From assembly GCA_041750975.1 (NCBI GenBank), contig JBGSYN010000131.1:1-64000 (forward strand): a stretch of DNA of 64,000 bases, in the 5' to 3' direction. Position numbers and translations under genes: made by a program. This document shows, piece by piece, positions 42,344 to 51,237 of the stretch (within the stretch, counting starts at the first letter, position 1; every line of letters begins with the position of its first letter). This DNA comes from JBGSYN01 sp041750975. Its GTDB lineage: Bacteria; Pseudomonadota; Alphaproteobacteria; Geminicoccales; Geminicoccaceae. The notes beneath the pieces were generated by a model. It saw only the letters and a program-made list of their open reading frames with translations. It was not told the DNA's origin and searched no databases.

Positions 42344-43508
42344 AACGGCCAGCGCCTCGGATATTTGCAGCGAAGAATTCGATCTCGTGATTGTCGGCGG
42401 CGGCATGCAAGGATTGATGATCGCCCTTGAAGCAGTGGGCGAGGGCTGGCGCGTTCTCGTGCTTGAAGCCGATCGGCTGTGTTCCGGTGCGAGCGGCGCC
42501 AGCCTTCGCATCATCCACGGCGGCTTGCGCTATCTTCAGTCGCTGGATTTGCGCCGGACGCTAGCCTCGGCCCGGGATCAACAATGGTTTGCTGAGGAAT
42601 TCGCCGGTTTCGTTCAACGGCGCCGCTTCCTGCTGCCCCTCGATGGCGGCCAGAGGCATCCGGCGATAGGGCACGCTGCGGTCCTCTTGCAGAGGGCGTT
42701 CGCACGCGCGACGGGCGTCGGCATCGAGACAGCCCCTCGAGTTCTGGGTGCAGCAGAAGCGGCCAGGCTGTTACAGCCCTTTGGCTACACTCGGCGCCAC
42801 GGCGTACTGAGCTGGAACGAGGTCTGGCTGCCTGATGTCGATGCCTTGGCACTATTCATTCGTCGTCGAATCGTGACCTTGGGAGGGCATGTCCTCGAGC
42901 ATTTTCGCGCCACCGAATTGCTTCAGAGAAAGAACCGTGTGATCGGTATTGCGGCTATCGGCGGGAATGATGGCGTTCCAATCGAATTCCAGACGTCCCG
43001 GGTAGTGGAGGCGACAGGCCCGGGGCCGAGCAGACTTCAAGGCGCACCCGTGAATGACCTTTCTGAGATCGTGGCATTCAACCTTGAATTTGACATATCG
43101 ATCGAGTCGTCAGCCGCTTTGGGCACGACGCGCAGTCCGAGCACGGGTCGAAGTTATTTCCTTATACCCTACCAGGGAAAGCTTCTGCTCGGCACCGGCT
43201 ATTGCGAGAGCGATCGATTTCGGGCCCCGACATCCTCCTCCGAACCCGTACGCGGGCTCATCGAGGATGCCGCAGCATTGCTGCCGGGCCTCGGACTCAC
43301 AACCGATCGGCTCTGCTCGATTCCATGGAGTAGAATTCCGAGCGAGAAGATCGGGACAATCGAGCCCACACAAAAAGACTTCAATTCGACTAAAAGCCAC
43401 GATCAACAGGACCACCATTATTTCCGGGTTTGCCCGGCCAAACTTACGACAACTCGATCGCTTGCCTTGCAAATCATGCGAACACTGAAATCGGTTCGAA
43501 CCAATTAG
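42336..43508 (+). CDS. FAD-dependent oxidoreductase (GlpD/DAO-like)
   Basis: A 390-residue flavoprotein. The N-terminal FAD loop LVIVGGGMQGLMIALEA is followed by SGASGASLRIIHGGLRYLQSLD, a block characteristic of glycerol-3-phosphate dehydrogenase and related D-amino-acid-oxidase-fold enzymes. The C-terminus ends in PAKLTTTRSLALQIM, resembling the KYTTAR end of GlpD. It is shorter than E. coli GlpD (about 500), lacking the C-terminal cap domain. It is coupled to the His-motif gene and probably acts in the same pathway. The substrate is unknown. Confidence 0.85.
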   Translation: MAETASASDICSEEFDLVIVGGGMQGLMIALEAVGEGWRVLVLEADRLCSGASGASLRIIHGGLRYLQSLDLRRTLASARDQQWFAEEFAGFVQRRRFLLPLDGGQRHPAIGHAAVLLQRAFARATGVGIETAPRVLGAAEAARLLQPFGYTRRHGVLSWNEVWLPDVDALALFIRRRIVTLGGHVLEHFRATELLQRKNRVIGIAAIGGNDGVPIEFQTSRVVEATGPGPSRLQGAPVNDLSEIVAFNLEFDISIESSAALGTTRSPSTGRSYFLIPYQGKLLLGTGYCESDRFRAPTSSSEPVRGLIEDAAALLPGLGLTTDRLCSIPWSRIPSEKIGTIEPTQKDFNSTKSHDQQDHHYFRVCPAKLTTTRSLALQIMRTLKSVRTN

Positions 43509-43773
43509 TCCGCGCCGGCTTAGCGGAATGCCACTATCTTCGTCGGGCTCGCTGGTTCGCTAGCGCGATCATAAATATCGCAACCTCCAAAATTTCTCTG
43601 CTACACTGTGGAATTAATCGATCGTTGGTGCGTGCGCTGCTAAACCGACTTGACGTAGACGACCGACTTGCGGTGCTTATCGAAAGAATCGAAAGGGTCA
43701 ATCGCGAATGCAATCGAAGCCATACATGGGATGCGATCTGAGCAACACGGCTGAACTTTGAGACGCTGTTCCG

Positions 43774-45096
43774 ATGGTTCAGATTGACAGCGCGCGGGGT
43801 CTGCCCTCATCGCTATCGGCAATCCTGAATCTTAAGCCTTCGAAATCTGCAGTGAAAGCGCAGCGCTCGCCGCCAATGGTCAGACGCCCCACCGTTCTTG
43901 TAGTAACACCGCAACCGTTTTTTCGAGTCTCTGGAACGCCGATTGCAGTCATGCAAATGGTCCGGGCACTGATCGAGATCGGATTCGAAGTCGATCTGGT
44001 CAGCTTTCCCGCGGGCGCGAAGCTGGAGATGCCTCATTATCAGCAGTTTTCCTGCCATGCCTTGCCCGGGTCGCGGCATATACCTATCGGATTTTCGACG
44101 TCAAAAGTGTTGATGAATATTGCTCTTGCATGGTGTGTCAGAGGGCTTCTGCGCACGAGAGCTTATGATGTCGTCCACGCGGTCGAGGAGGCGGCGTTCT
44201 ACGCAGCGCCAATGGCCGCCCGAAGGAATATCCCCGTTGTGGTGGATCTCGATTCGGATATCGTCGACCAGTTGGAGGCGAACAATTCACCCCTGGTCCG
44301 ATCCCTCTCACGTCCGGCACATTGGCTCCGTAAACGCTCGTTGCAGCGTGCCGTCGCCGCCATCACGATCGCACCGGCGTTAACCGAACTGGTACACGCG
44401 CTGAGCCCGCAGACGCCTGTGATCGAGGCGCGCGACTTCGCCATCCCGGAGATGGCCCGGCAGCCATCGCCCGATGCCATCCGCAAATTGCGCGCCGAGC
44501 TCGATCTCGATGATGCTCCCGTCATTGCCTATACCGGCAATCTCGACCGCCGTCAGGGGCTCGAGGTGTTGCTGGAGGCCTTCAAGATTTCGTTGATCGA
44601 TCATCCCGATGCGATCCTGCTGATTGTCGGCGGAGAGACGTTCGAGATCGAGGCGCTCGCCAGCCAAGCGCAGATGCTCGGTATCACGGCAAATACTCGT
44701 CTTATCGCCAAGCAGCCGGTCGAGTTGGTCGCGGATTATATGGCCTTGGCGGACGTGCTGGTCTCGCCACGCCTCGAGCCTCTCGTCACGCCAATGAAGA
44801 TTTACGCCTATATGGCGAGCGGGCGGCCGATCGTGGCGAGCGATCTGCCGACGCATCGGGCCGTCTTGAGCGATGATATGGCCTTTCTCGTGGAACCCAG
44901 TGTCGAGGGTTTGGCGCGAGGACTGATCGATGTCCTCGATCATCCGGAGCTCGCCAAGGAACGCGCGACAAAAGCGAAGGCCCATGTTGTCGAACATCAC
45001 AATTTCGATCGGTTTCGCGAACAGGTCAGGGGTGCTTATGGGCGCATTCAATCGCCTGATCTTGAATCCCGCTTGAGTATCGCTGTACAGCGATAA
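43774..45096 (+). CDS. Glycosyltransferase family 4 (GT-B fold)
   Basis: A 440-residue GT4 protein. The N-domain starts VLVVTPQPFFRVSGTPIAVMQM and contains DVVHAVEEAAFYA. The donor domain has VIAYTGNLDRRQGLEVLLEA and PRLEPLVTPMKIYAYMASGRPIV. It is a clear paralogue of the GT at 31348-32628; the two bound the glycan locus. An AT-rich 265 bp gap precedes it, so it probably has its own promoter. The first ~35 residues before the GT fold are not conserved, and a later ATG (MVRRPTV) is a possible true start. Confidence 0.87.
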   Translation: MVQIDSARGLPSSLSAILNLKPSKSAVKAQRSPPMVRRPTVLVVTPQPFFRVSGTPIAVMQMVRALIEIGFEVDLVSFPAGAKLEMPHYQQFSCHALPGSRHIPIGFSTSKVLMNIALAWCVRGLLRTRAYDVVHAVEEAAFYAAPMAARRNIPVVVDLDSDIVDQLEANNSPLVRSLSRPAHWLRKRSLQRAVAAITIAPALTELVHALSPQTPVIEARDFAIPEMARQPSPDAIRKLRAELDLDDAPVIAYTGNLDRRQGLEVLLEAFKISLIDHPDAILLIVGGETFEIEALASQAQMLGITANTRLIAKQPVELVADYMALADVLVSPRLEPLVTPMKIYAYMASGRPIVASDLPTHRAVLSDDMAFLVEPSVEGLARGLIDVLDHPELAKERATKAKAHVVEHHNFDRFREQVRGAYGRIQSPDLESRLSIAVQR

Positions 45097-45319
45097 ACGG
45101 TAGAGGCGGTCGGAAGCTCGTCAGGAGGTGCCGGATCGGCGCCTCGGGCACGCTTTGACACGTCAGGATACGACCGTTACAGTTTTTAAAGCGCCTCGGA
45201 CTCTTGCCTTACTTGTCGCTGTGGTTTGTGTCTGATGGCAACGAAACGGGATTTCGAGATTCGGAGCCCTACTTGGCAATCATCACTTGCCGAGATCCAA
45301 GACAAGAGCGGAGGGTATT

Positions 45320-47005
45320 GTGGCCAATACCAAATTTACCAGAACGTCGCGCATTCATCCGAAAGTGCGTGAAATGGAATCGCAACTCAAGGAGGGCCGT
45401 TGTGGCCGTCGCGACTTCCTCCGTACCACCACCTTGCTCGGAGTATCATCTGCTGCGGCCTATGCAATGGCGGGTCGCATCACCGGTGAGAGCCTGATCG
45501 AAAAGGCCAAGGCGCAGTCGCCCAAATCGGGCGGTATTCTGCGCGTCGGCATGCAGGTCCAGAAGATGGACGATCCCGCGACCTATTCATGGGTCGAGAT
45601 GTCGAACCAGACGCGGCACATCGCCGAATATCTGGCGATCACTGGCCCGGACAATGTTACGCGGCCGATGCTTGCGGAACGATGGGAAGCCTCCGACGAT
45701 CTTCGGACCTGGACGTTGTACTTGCGCCAGGGCGTGATGTGGCACAATGGCGACGAATTCACCGCCGACGATGTCGTCTGGAATGTCGAGCGCTGGCTCG
45801 ACCCCGATCTCGGCTCGGCCAATTCCGGCCTCTCCACCTTCTCGGCGATGCTCGAGGAAAAGGGCGGAACCCAGAGCATGATCCCGGGTTCGGTCGAGGT
45901 CGTCGACAAACATACCGTGCGCTTCAACCTCAAACAGCCGGTGCTGTCGGTACCCGAAGACTGTTACAACTATCCTACCGTCATCGTACACCCGTCCTTC
46001 AAGCCGCCCTTCTCCGACAACCCGATTGGCACCGGGCCCTATCGGATGACGGATTTTGCCGTCGGGGATCGCTGCATCCTCAAGCGCGTGACCGAAACCA
46101 CCGATGGCCAGCCGTTCAAATATTGGGGCGGCGACGTCTATCTCGATGAGATCCACTATTACAATTTCGACGAGGACAATCAGCTCACCGCCTTCGCGTC
46201 GGGTGAGATCGATGCCATCTACGAGTTCGGCATCGAGCAGTATCAGCTTGCCGAGGCTATCGACGGGGCCATCATTCAAACCAGGACATCGCAGACACTC
46301 TGCTGCCGGATGCATGTCGACACGCCACCGTTCGATGATCCGAGAGTGCGCCAAGCCATCGTCAAGGCGGCAGATAACACGGTCTACAAGGACCTTGTGT
46401 TCCAAGGTGGTGGCGATACGGCGTGGAATTTCCATGTTGCCCCGGTCCATCCCGAATATTACGAACTGCCGCCGCTCGAGCGTGATGTCGAGGGTGCGAA
46501 AAGGCTGCTCGAGGAGGCCGGGTATGCGGATGGTCTCGAACTGACGATCGATGTCGGCAACACCGACGGCCCCTGGCATCAAACCATCACGGAGATCCTC
46601 CGGGATCAACTCAAGGATGCCGGCATAACTCTCAATATCAACGTCTTGCCGGCTTCCAAATATTGGGAGATTTGGACCGCGACGCCGTTCGGAGCCACGG
46701 CTTGGACGCATCGACCGCTCGGCACCATGATCCTATCCCTGGGCTATCGCACAGGGGTGCCATGGAATGAGACCCACTTTGCCAGTGTCGAGTTCGATCA
46801 AGCTCTGAACGAGGCTGAAGCCACGCTGGATGTCGAAGATCGTCGGATCAAGATGCAGACGGTTGAAAAAATCCTGCAGGACGCGGCGGTGATGGTGCAG
46901 CCGATCTTCCGGCCCGTGTTTACGATCGCGCGGGATAATGTCCGTAACTATACGGGCCATCCGACACAGTATCATCAGTACAATCAGGTGTGGATCGACG
47001 CCTGA
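45320..47005 (+). CDS. ABC transporter substrate-binding protein, peptide/family 5, Tat-exported
   Basis: A 561-residue extracytoplasmic solute-binding protein family 5 member (DppA/OppA fold). A twin-arginine signal GRRDFLRTTTLLG appears about 35 residues in, giving an unusually long n-region. Family blocks are GGILRVGMQ, LRQGVMWHNGDEFTADDVVWN, NPIGTGPYRM and VRQAIVKAAD. Translation starts at a GTG after GGAGGG. It feeds the downstream permeases and double ATPase. The ligand could be peptide, opine or another amine-containing compound. Confidence 0.93.
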   Translation: MANTKFTRTSRIHPKVREMESQLKEGRCGRRDFLRTTTLLGVSSAAAYAMAGRITGESLIEKAKAQSPKSGGILRVGMQVQKMDDPATYSWVEMSNQTRHIAEYLAITGPDNVTRPMLAERWEASDDLRTWTLYLRQGVMWHNGDEFTADDVVWNVERWLDPDLGSANSGLSTFSAMLEEKGGTQSMIPGSVEVVDKHTVRFNLKQPVLSVPEDCYNYPTVIVHPSFKPPFSDNPIGTGPYRMTDFAVGDRCILKRVTETTDGQPFKYWGGDVYLDEIHYYNFDEDNQLTAFASGEIDAIYEFGIEQYQLAEAIDGAIIQTRTSQTLCCRMHVDTPPFDDPRVRQAIVKAADNTVYKDLVFQGGGDTAWNFHVAPVHPEYYELPPLERDVEGAKRLLEEAGYADGLELTIDVGNTDGPWHQTITEILRDQLKDAGITLNINVLPASKYWEIWTATPFGATAWTHRPLGTMILSLGYRTGVPWNETHFASVEFDQALNEAEATLDVEDRRIKMQTVEKILQDAAVMVQPIFRPVFTIARDNVRNYTGHPTQYHQYNQVWIDA

Positions 47006-47017
47006 GTGACAAAGCGG

Positions 47018-47046
47018 CCGGTCGCGTCCTTCAGAGGCGCGGCCGG
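47018..47046 (+). promoter_or_regulatory. Hairpin between binding-protein and permease genes
   Basis: A 9-bp stem with one T-G wobble (CCGGTCGCG pairing with CGCGGCCGG) around an 11-base loop, 12 bases after the binding-protein stop. Such intercistronic hairpins stabilise or partly terminate the transcript so the binding protein is made in excess. It is not followed by a T-run. Confidence 0.5.
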
Positions 47047-47137
47047 TGCATTCTGCGGGGAAAGACAGGCTGGCTTGCCTTGTCGCTTCGGCTGTCCGAC
47101 TTCCGCCAATAAACAATAACTCTTGAAGGTGTAGCCC

Positions 47138-48088
47138 ATGGCCAGGCTCATGCTCCGTCGCCTGATCCAGATGCTGCTGATCATGGCCGTCGCCTCCCTG
47201 ATCCTGTTCGTTATCTTCGACACCGATTCCTTCAAGAAAAAGATCGCGGTTGCCGAACTCGGCGGTTTCGCGGTGTCGGCATTGAGCGAGGATTCGTACC
47301 AAAACTGGCTTGCGGAGAAAGGCCTCAACGAACCCTTCCTGGAACGCTACGTCACCTGGATCGGCGATGTCCTGAGCGGCGATCTCGGCCACTCATTCGA
47401 GAAAAATACCGAGGTCGGCCCGCTTCTGGCCGATCGTCTGGCCAATACCGGCATTCTGGCCTTTTGGGTATTTGCGCTCATGATCCCGATCTCGCTGACA
47501 CTCGGCGTCTTGGCCGGGATGCGGGAAGGAAGTCGCCAGGACCGGATCATCTCCTTCATCTCGGTCTTTACGACGTCGATCCCTGAAATCGCCACGGCGA
47601 TCTTCCTCACCATCGTCTTGGCCCTGGGTCTGCAATGGCTGCCGGCCAAATCGGCAATGACCCAGGGGTTCGATCCGCTGCAATTGGTGCTGCCGGTGCT
47701 CACCCTGGTACTCTACGATTTCGGCTATGTGGCGCGCATGACCAGGGCGTCGATGGCCGAGGTCATGACCTCGCAATATATCCGAACGGCGATCCTCAAG
47801 GGATTGCCCTACCGGCGGGTCATCCTTGGCCATGCCTTGCGTAACGCGCTGATTGCACCCTTTACCATCATCATCCTCCAGCTCAACTGGCTGTTGTCCG
47901 GCGTGGTCGTGGTCGAGGTGTTCTTCCAGTATAACGGCTTTGGCAAGCTGCTCCTCGAGGCCGCCTTGTTCGGCGATGTCTATGTCGTCCAGGCCTGCAC
48001 GCTCATTGCCGTGGTCGTCGCCGTCTCGTCGCAGATCATCTCCGACATCGGCTACACCTTCCTCAATCCACGCATTCGCTTCAGCTGA
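47138..48088 (+). CDS. ABC transporter permease, DppB-like
   Basis: A 316-residue inner-membrane permease with six predicted segments. The N-terminus is RLMLRRLIQMLLIMAVASL. The EAA-type cytoplasmic loop is in YIRTAILKGLPYRRVILGHALRNA. A periplasmic segment of about 90 residues between the first two helices fits DppB/OppB. It pairs with the next gene to form the channel. Confidence 0.93.
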   Translation: MARLMLRRLIQMLLIMAVASLILFVIFDTDSFKKKIAVAELGGFAVSALSEDSYQNWLAEKGLNEPFLERYVTWIGDVLSGDLGHSFEKNTEVGPLLADRLANTGILAFWVFALMIPISLTLGVLAGMREGSRQDRIISFISVFTTSIPEIATAIFLTIVLALGLQWLPAKSAMTQGFDPLQLVLPVLTLVLYDFGYVARMTRASMAEVMTSQYIRTAILKGLPYRRVILGHALRNALIAPFTIIILQLNWLLSGVVVVEVFFQYNGFGKLLLEAALFGDVYVVQACTLIAVVVAVSSQIISDIGYTFLNPRIRFS

Positions 48089-48100
48089 GGCAACCGGACC

Positions 48101-49123
48101 ATGGCCACGCTCGTCTCTGCGGAACCCCAGCTGTCCTTGATGCAACGGCTCAAGACGCCGCGCGCCTTGGTGATCCTCATTGTCCTGATGTGGGTGCCGT
48201 TGATGGCCCATGTCATGTTCGAGGATATGCTAGGTGCCTTCAAGAACCCGGTCCTGATCCCGGCCATTCCCGCAACCTTGCTGCTCTATTTTCTGGCGGT
48301 GCGGTCGTGGCACGAATCTTGGGTCGCGGTGCTTGGTGCTTCCCTGGTATTCTTCTGGCTGTTGATGGCGGTCTCGGCACCATTCCTGCCGCTGATCGAT
48401 CCCAACAAACCGATCGCGCCATTCACGCTGCCGTTCACCGAAAAGAACGACTTCTTCTTCTGGTTGGGTACGGATTTCAAAGGCCGTGACCTGCTTTCCC
48501 GCGCTATCTGGGGCTGTCAGCGGGTGATCGTCTGGGGTGTCACCGCCACGTTCGTTGCCTATGTCGTCGGCACGCTTTTCGGCCTGATCGCCGGATACCT
48601 TTCGGGTTGGTGGGATGAGGTCATCTCGTTCCTCGGCAACGTTCTCTTATCCTTCCCGGTGATGGTGCTGTTCATCGTCATTCTGAATTATTTGGGGCCG
48701 AGCGGTTTCAACATCGTCATCGCCGTCACCTTCGCCTCGTCGCCCGCTATCATGCGCATCGTCCGGGGCCTGACCCTCGACATTAAGACACGCGACTATG
48801 TTTTCGCCGCGCAGACGCGGGGCGAACATCCCTTATGGATCATGCTGGTCGAGCTGTTGCCGAATGCGCGCGGGCCCATCATCGTCGATGCCTGTCTGCG
48901 CCTCGGCTACACCACGGTTGCCATCACCACGCTGACATTCCTCGGCCTCGGCCTGCAGCCGCCCGATCCCGATTGGGGCTTGATGATCAAGGAATCGGCG
49001 CAAACCGCGATGCTCTTCAAGTTCTCCTATATGCTGGTGGTTCCGGCTCTCTCGGTCTCGAGCCTGATCCTGGGATTCAACCTCATGGCTGACGGACTGC
49101 GCGAAATGAGCTTACGGGATTGA
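48101..49123 (+). CDS. ABC transporter permease, DppC-like
   Basis: A 340-residue permease. The DppC/OppC signature LGTDFKGRDLLSRAIWG occurs after the first periplasmic stretch, and the EAA loop is in DYVFAAQTRGEHPLWIMLVELLPNA. It has two or more extra N-terminal hydrophobic segments compared with E. coli DppC, so it is about 40 residues longer. The gene starts 12 bases after the DppB-like stop. Confidence 0.93.
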   Translation: MATLVSAEPQLSLMQRLKTPRALVILIVLMWVPLMAHVMFEDMLGAFKNPVLIPAIPATLLLYFLAVRSWHESWVAVLGASLVFFWLLMAVSAPFLPLIDPNKPIAPFTLPFTEKNDFFFWLGTDFKGRDLLSRAIWGCQRVIVWGVTATFVAYVVGTLFGLIAGYLSGWWDEVISFLGNVLLSFPVMVLFIVILNYLGPSGFNIVIAVTFASSPAIMRIVRGLTLDIKTRDYVFAAQTRGEHPLWIMLVELLPNARGPIIVDACLRLGYTTVAITTLTFLGLGLQPPDPDWGLMIKESAQTAMLFKFSYMLVVPALSVSSLILGFNLMADGLREMSLRD

Positions 49124-49134
49124 GGACGGACACA

Positions 49135-51228
49135 GTGAACGACCAGCATCCCGTCCTCGAATGCAACAAGCTCTGCATTTCCTATTTCGTGCGCGCCGGC
49201 GAAATTCCGGCCGTCGTCGATTTCGATCTCAAGGTGATGCCGGGCGAGGCGGTCGGCATCGTCGGCGAATCCGGCTGCGGCAAGTCCACCGTGGCACTCG
49301 CCATCATGCAATATTTGGGCAAGAACGGCCGCGTCGTCAGTGGCGAGATTAAGTTCAAGGGCCAGGATCTGACCACGATGAGCGAGGAGGCCTTACGCCA
49401 ACTCAGGGGCTCCAAGATCGCCATGATCTATCAAGAGCCGATGGCGTCGCTCAACCCTTCCATGAGAATTGCCAAACAGCTTATCGAAGTGCCGATGACC
49501 CATGAGAATGTCTCGGCAAGTGAGGCCTATGAGCGTAGCTTGGATATGCTCGAGCAGGTCCGGCTGCCCGATCCGAAACGCATCATGGAGGCCTATCCTC
49601 ACCAGATCTCCGGCGGCCAGCAGCAGCGCGTCGTTATCGCCATGGCGTTGCTCTCGAACCCCTCACTGCTGCTGCTCGATGAGCCGACCACAGCGCTCGA
49701 TGTCACGGTCGAGGCGGGCATCGTCGATTTGGTGAGCGAGCTTGGTGAGCGCTTCGGCACCTCGATGATCTACATCTCGCATAATCTGGGCTTGATCCTC
49801 GAGACCTGCGATCGCATCGCCGTCATGTACTCGGGAGAGGTGGTCGAGGAAGGGACCGTCGAGCAGGTGTTCGATCTGATGCGCCATCCCTACACGAGGG
49901 GGCTCTTCAACTCGATCCCGCTGCCTAGCGCCGACAAAAACGCCCGGCCGCTGATGCCGATCCCGGGCCAGCTGCCACTGCCGCATGAACGTCCCGATGG
50001 CTGCAATTTTGGCCCGCGCTGCGACTTCTTTAAGGAAGGCGTCTGCGACCGGGGGTTCATCGAGATAGAACCGATCCCGGGCCAGCCCCTGCATCGTAGT
50101 CGCTGCCGCCGCTTCAAAGAGATTGACTGGGACGCGGCGCTCGAGAAAGCGGGAACTTCCGACCGAACGAACATCGGCGAAGTCGTGCTCGAGGTGGATC
50201 GTCTCAAGAAATATTACGAGATCCAGGACGACTCCCTTGGGGCCCTTTTCAGGGGCGGTAAGGCGCGCACGGTCAAGGCCAATGAGCGGCTCGATTTCGA
50301 TGCCTATGAGGCGCAAACCGTTGCGCTGGTCGGAGAGTCCGGCTGCGGGAAGTCGACTTTCGCCAAGGTCATGCTCGGACTGGAGACGGCGACCGAGGGC
50401 AAGATCATGCTCGACGGCAAGGAAATCTCGAACCTGCCGGTGCAGAAGCGCAGCGATTCGCTGGTCAGCCATCTGCAGATGGTGTTTCAGAATCCCTTCG
50501 ACACGCTCAATCCCAGTCACACGGTCGGCGGTCAAATTTCGCGTGTGATCCGCAAATTCGGGGTCGAAAGCGATCCGGCCGCGGTCAAGAACCACGTCAT
50601 GGAGCTTTTGGATACCGTCAAGCTGTCGCGCGATTTTTACTACCGCAAACCGCGCCAGTTATCGGGCGGACAGAAGCAACGCGCCGGCATCGCCCGGGCC
50701 TTTGCGGGCAATCCCCGGGTCGTTGTCGCCGATGAACCGGTCTCCGCCCTCGATGTCTCGGTGCAGGCCGCCGTGACGCAGCTCTTGATGGATATTCAGC
50801 GCGACCATCGGACGACGCTCTTGTTCATCAGCCATGATCTATCACTCGTTCGCTATTTGGCCGACCGGGTAATCGTCATGTATCTTGGCACGATCGCCGA
50901 GCAGGGCACGACGGACGAGGTCTTTGCGCCGCCCTATCATCCCTATACGGAAGCGCTCCTGTCAGCCGTGCCGATCGCCGACACCTCGATCGAGAAGAAG
51001 CATATCGTCCTTGAAGGTGACATTCCCTCAGCCGTCAATCCACCCCCGGGCTGTCCGTTCCAGACCCGATGTCCGCGTAAGATCGGCGCTATCTGCGAGA
51101 CCGAGGCGCCTCCCATTCGCGAGTTCGGTGACGGGCATCAGATTGCCTGTCATATCGCACCCGATGAGCTCTTGCGGACGGAGCCCGTCATCAAGATGGG
51201 CGCGCCCGAGGCCGTGCCCGCCGAGTAA
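49135..51228 (+). CDS. ABC transporter ATP-binding protein, fused DppD-DppF type
   Basis: A 697-residue double ATPase. Both halves have Walker A (GESGCGKST), signature (ISGGQQQR and LSGGQKQR) and Walker B with the catalytic Glu (LLLLDEPTTALD and VVVADEPVSALD). Each ends in the Cys-containing oligopeptide-transporter C-terminal motif (CNFGPRCDFF, CPFQTRCPRK). In E. coli these are separate DppD and DppF proteins. A TTG at 49120 would overlap the permease gene; the GTG at 49135 with GAGGACGGA upstream is preferred. Confidence 0.93.
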   Translation: MNDQHPVLECNKLCISYFVRAGEIPAVVDFDLKVMPGEAVGIVGESGCGKSTVALAIMQYLGKNGRVVSGEIKFKGQDLTTMSEEALRQLRGSKIAMIYQEPMASLNPSMRIAKQLIEVPMTHENVSASEAYERSLDMLEQVRLPDPKRIMEAYPHQISGGQQQRVVIAMALLSNPSLLLLDEPTTALDVTVEAGIVDLVSELGERFGTSMIYISHNLGLILETCDRIAVMYSGEVVEEGTVEQVFDLMRHPYTRGLFNSIPLPSADKNARPLMPIPGQLPLPHERPDGCNFGPRCDFFKEGVCDRGFIEIEPIPGQPLHRSRCRRFKEIDWDAALEKAGTSDRTNIGEVVLEVDRLKKYYEIQDDSLGALFRGGKARTVKANERLDFDAYEAQTVALVGESGCGKSTFAKVMLGLETATEGKIMLDGKEISNLPVQKRSDSLVSHLQMVFQNPFDTLNPSHTVGGQISRVIRKFGVESDPAAVKNHVMELLDTVKLSRDFYYRKPRQLSGGQKQRAGIARAFAGNPRVVVADEPVSALDVSVQAAVTQLLMDIQRDHRTTLLFISHDLSLVRYLADRVIVMYLGTIAEQGTTDEVFAPPYHPYTEALLSAVPIADTSIEKKHIVLEGDIPSAVNPPPGCPFQTRCPRKIGAICETEAPPIREFGDGHQIACHIAPDELLRTEPVIKMGAPEAVPAE

Positions 51229-51237
51229 AGTGGCGCG

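Noticed and set aside
45587..46711. A 374-codon minus-strand frame inside the peptide-type binding-protein gene.
   Set aside because: It is the complement of a well-supported solute-binding protein. The translation is low-complexity in Arg, Asp and Gly with no recognisable domain.
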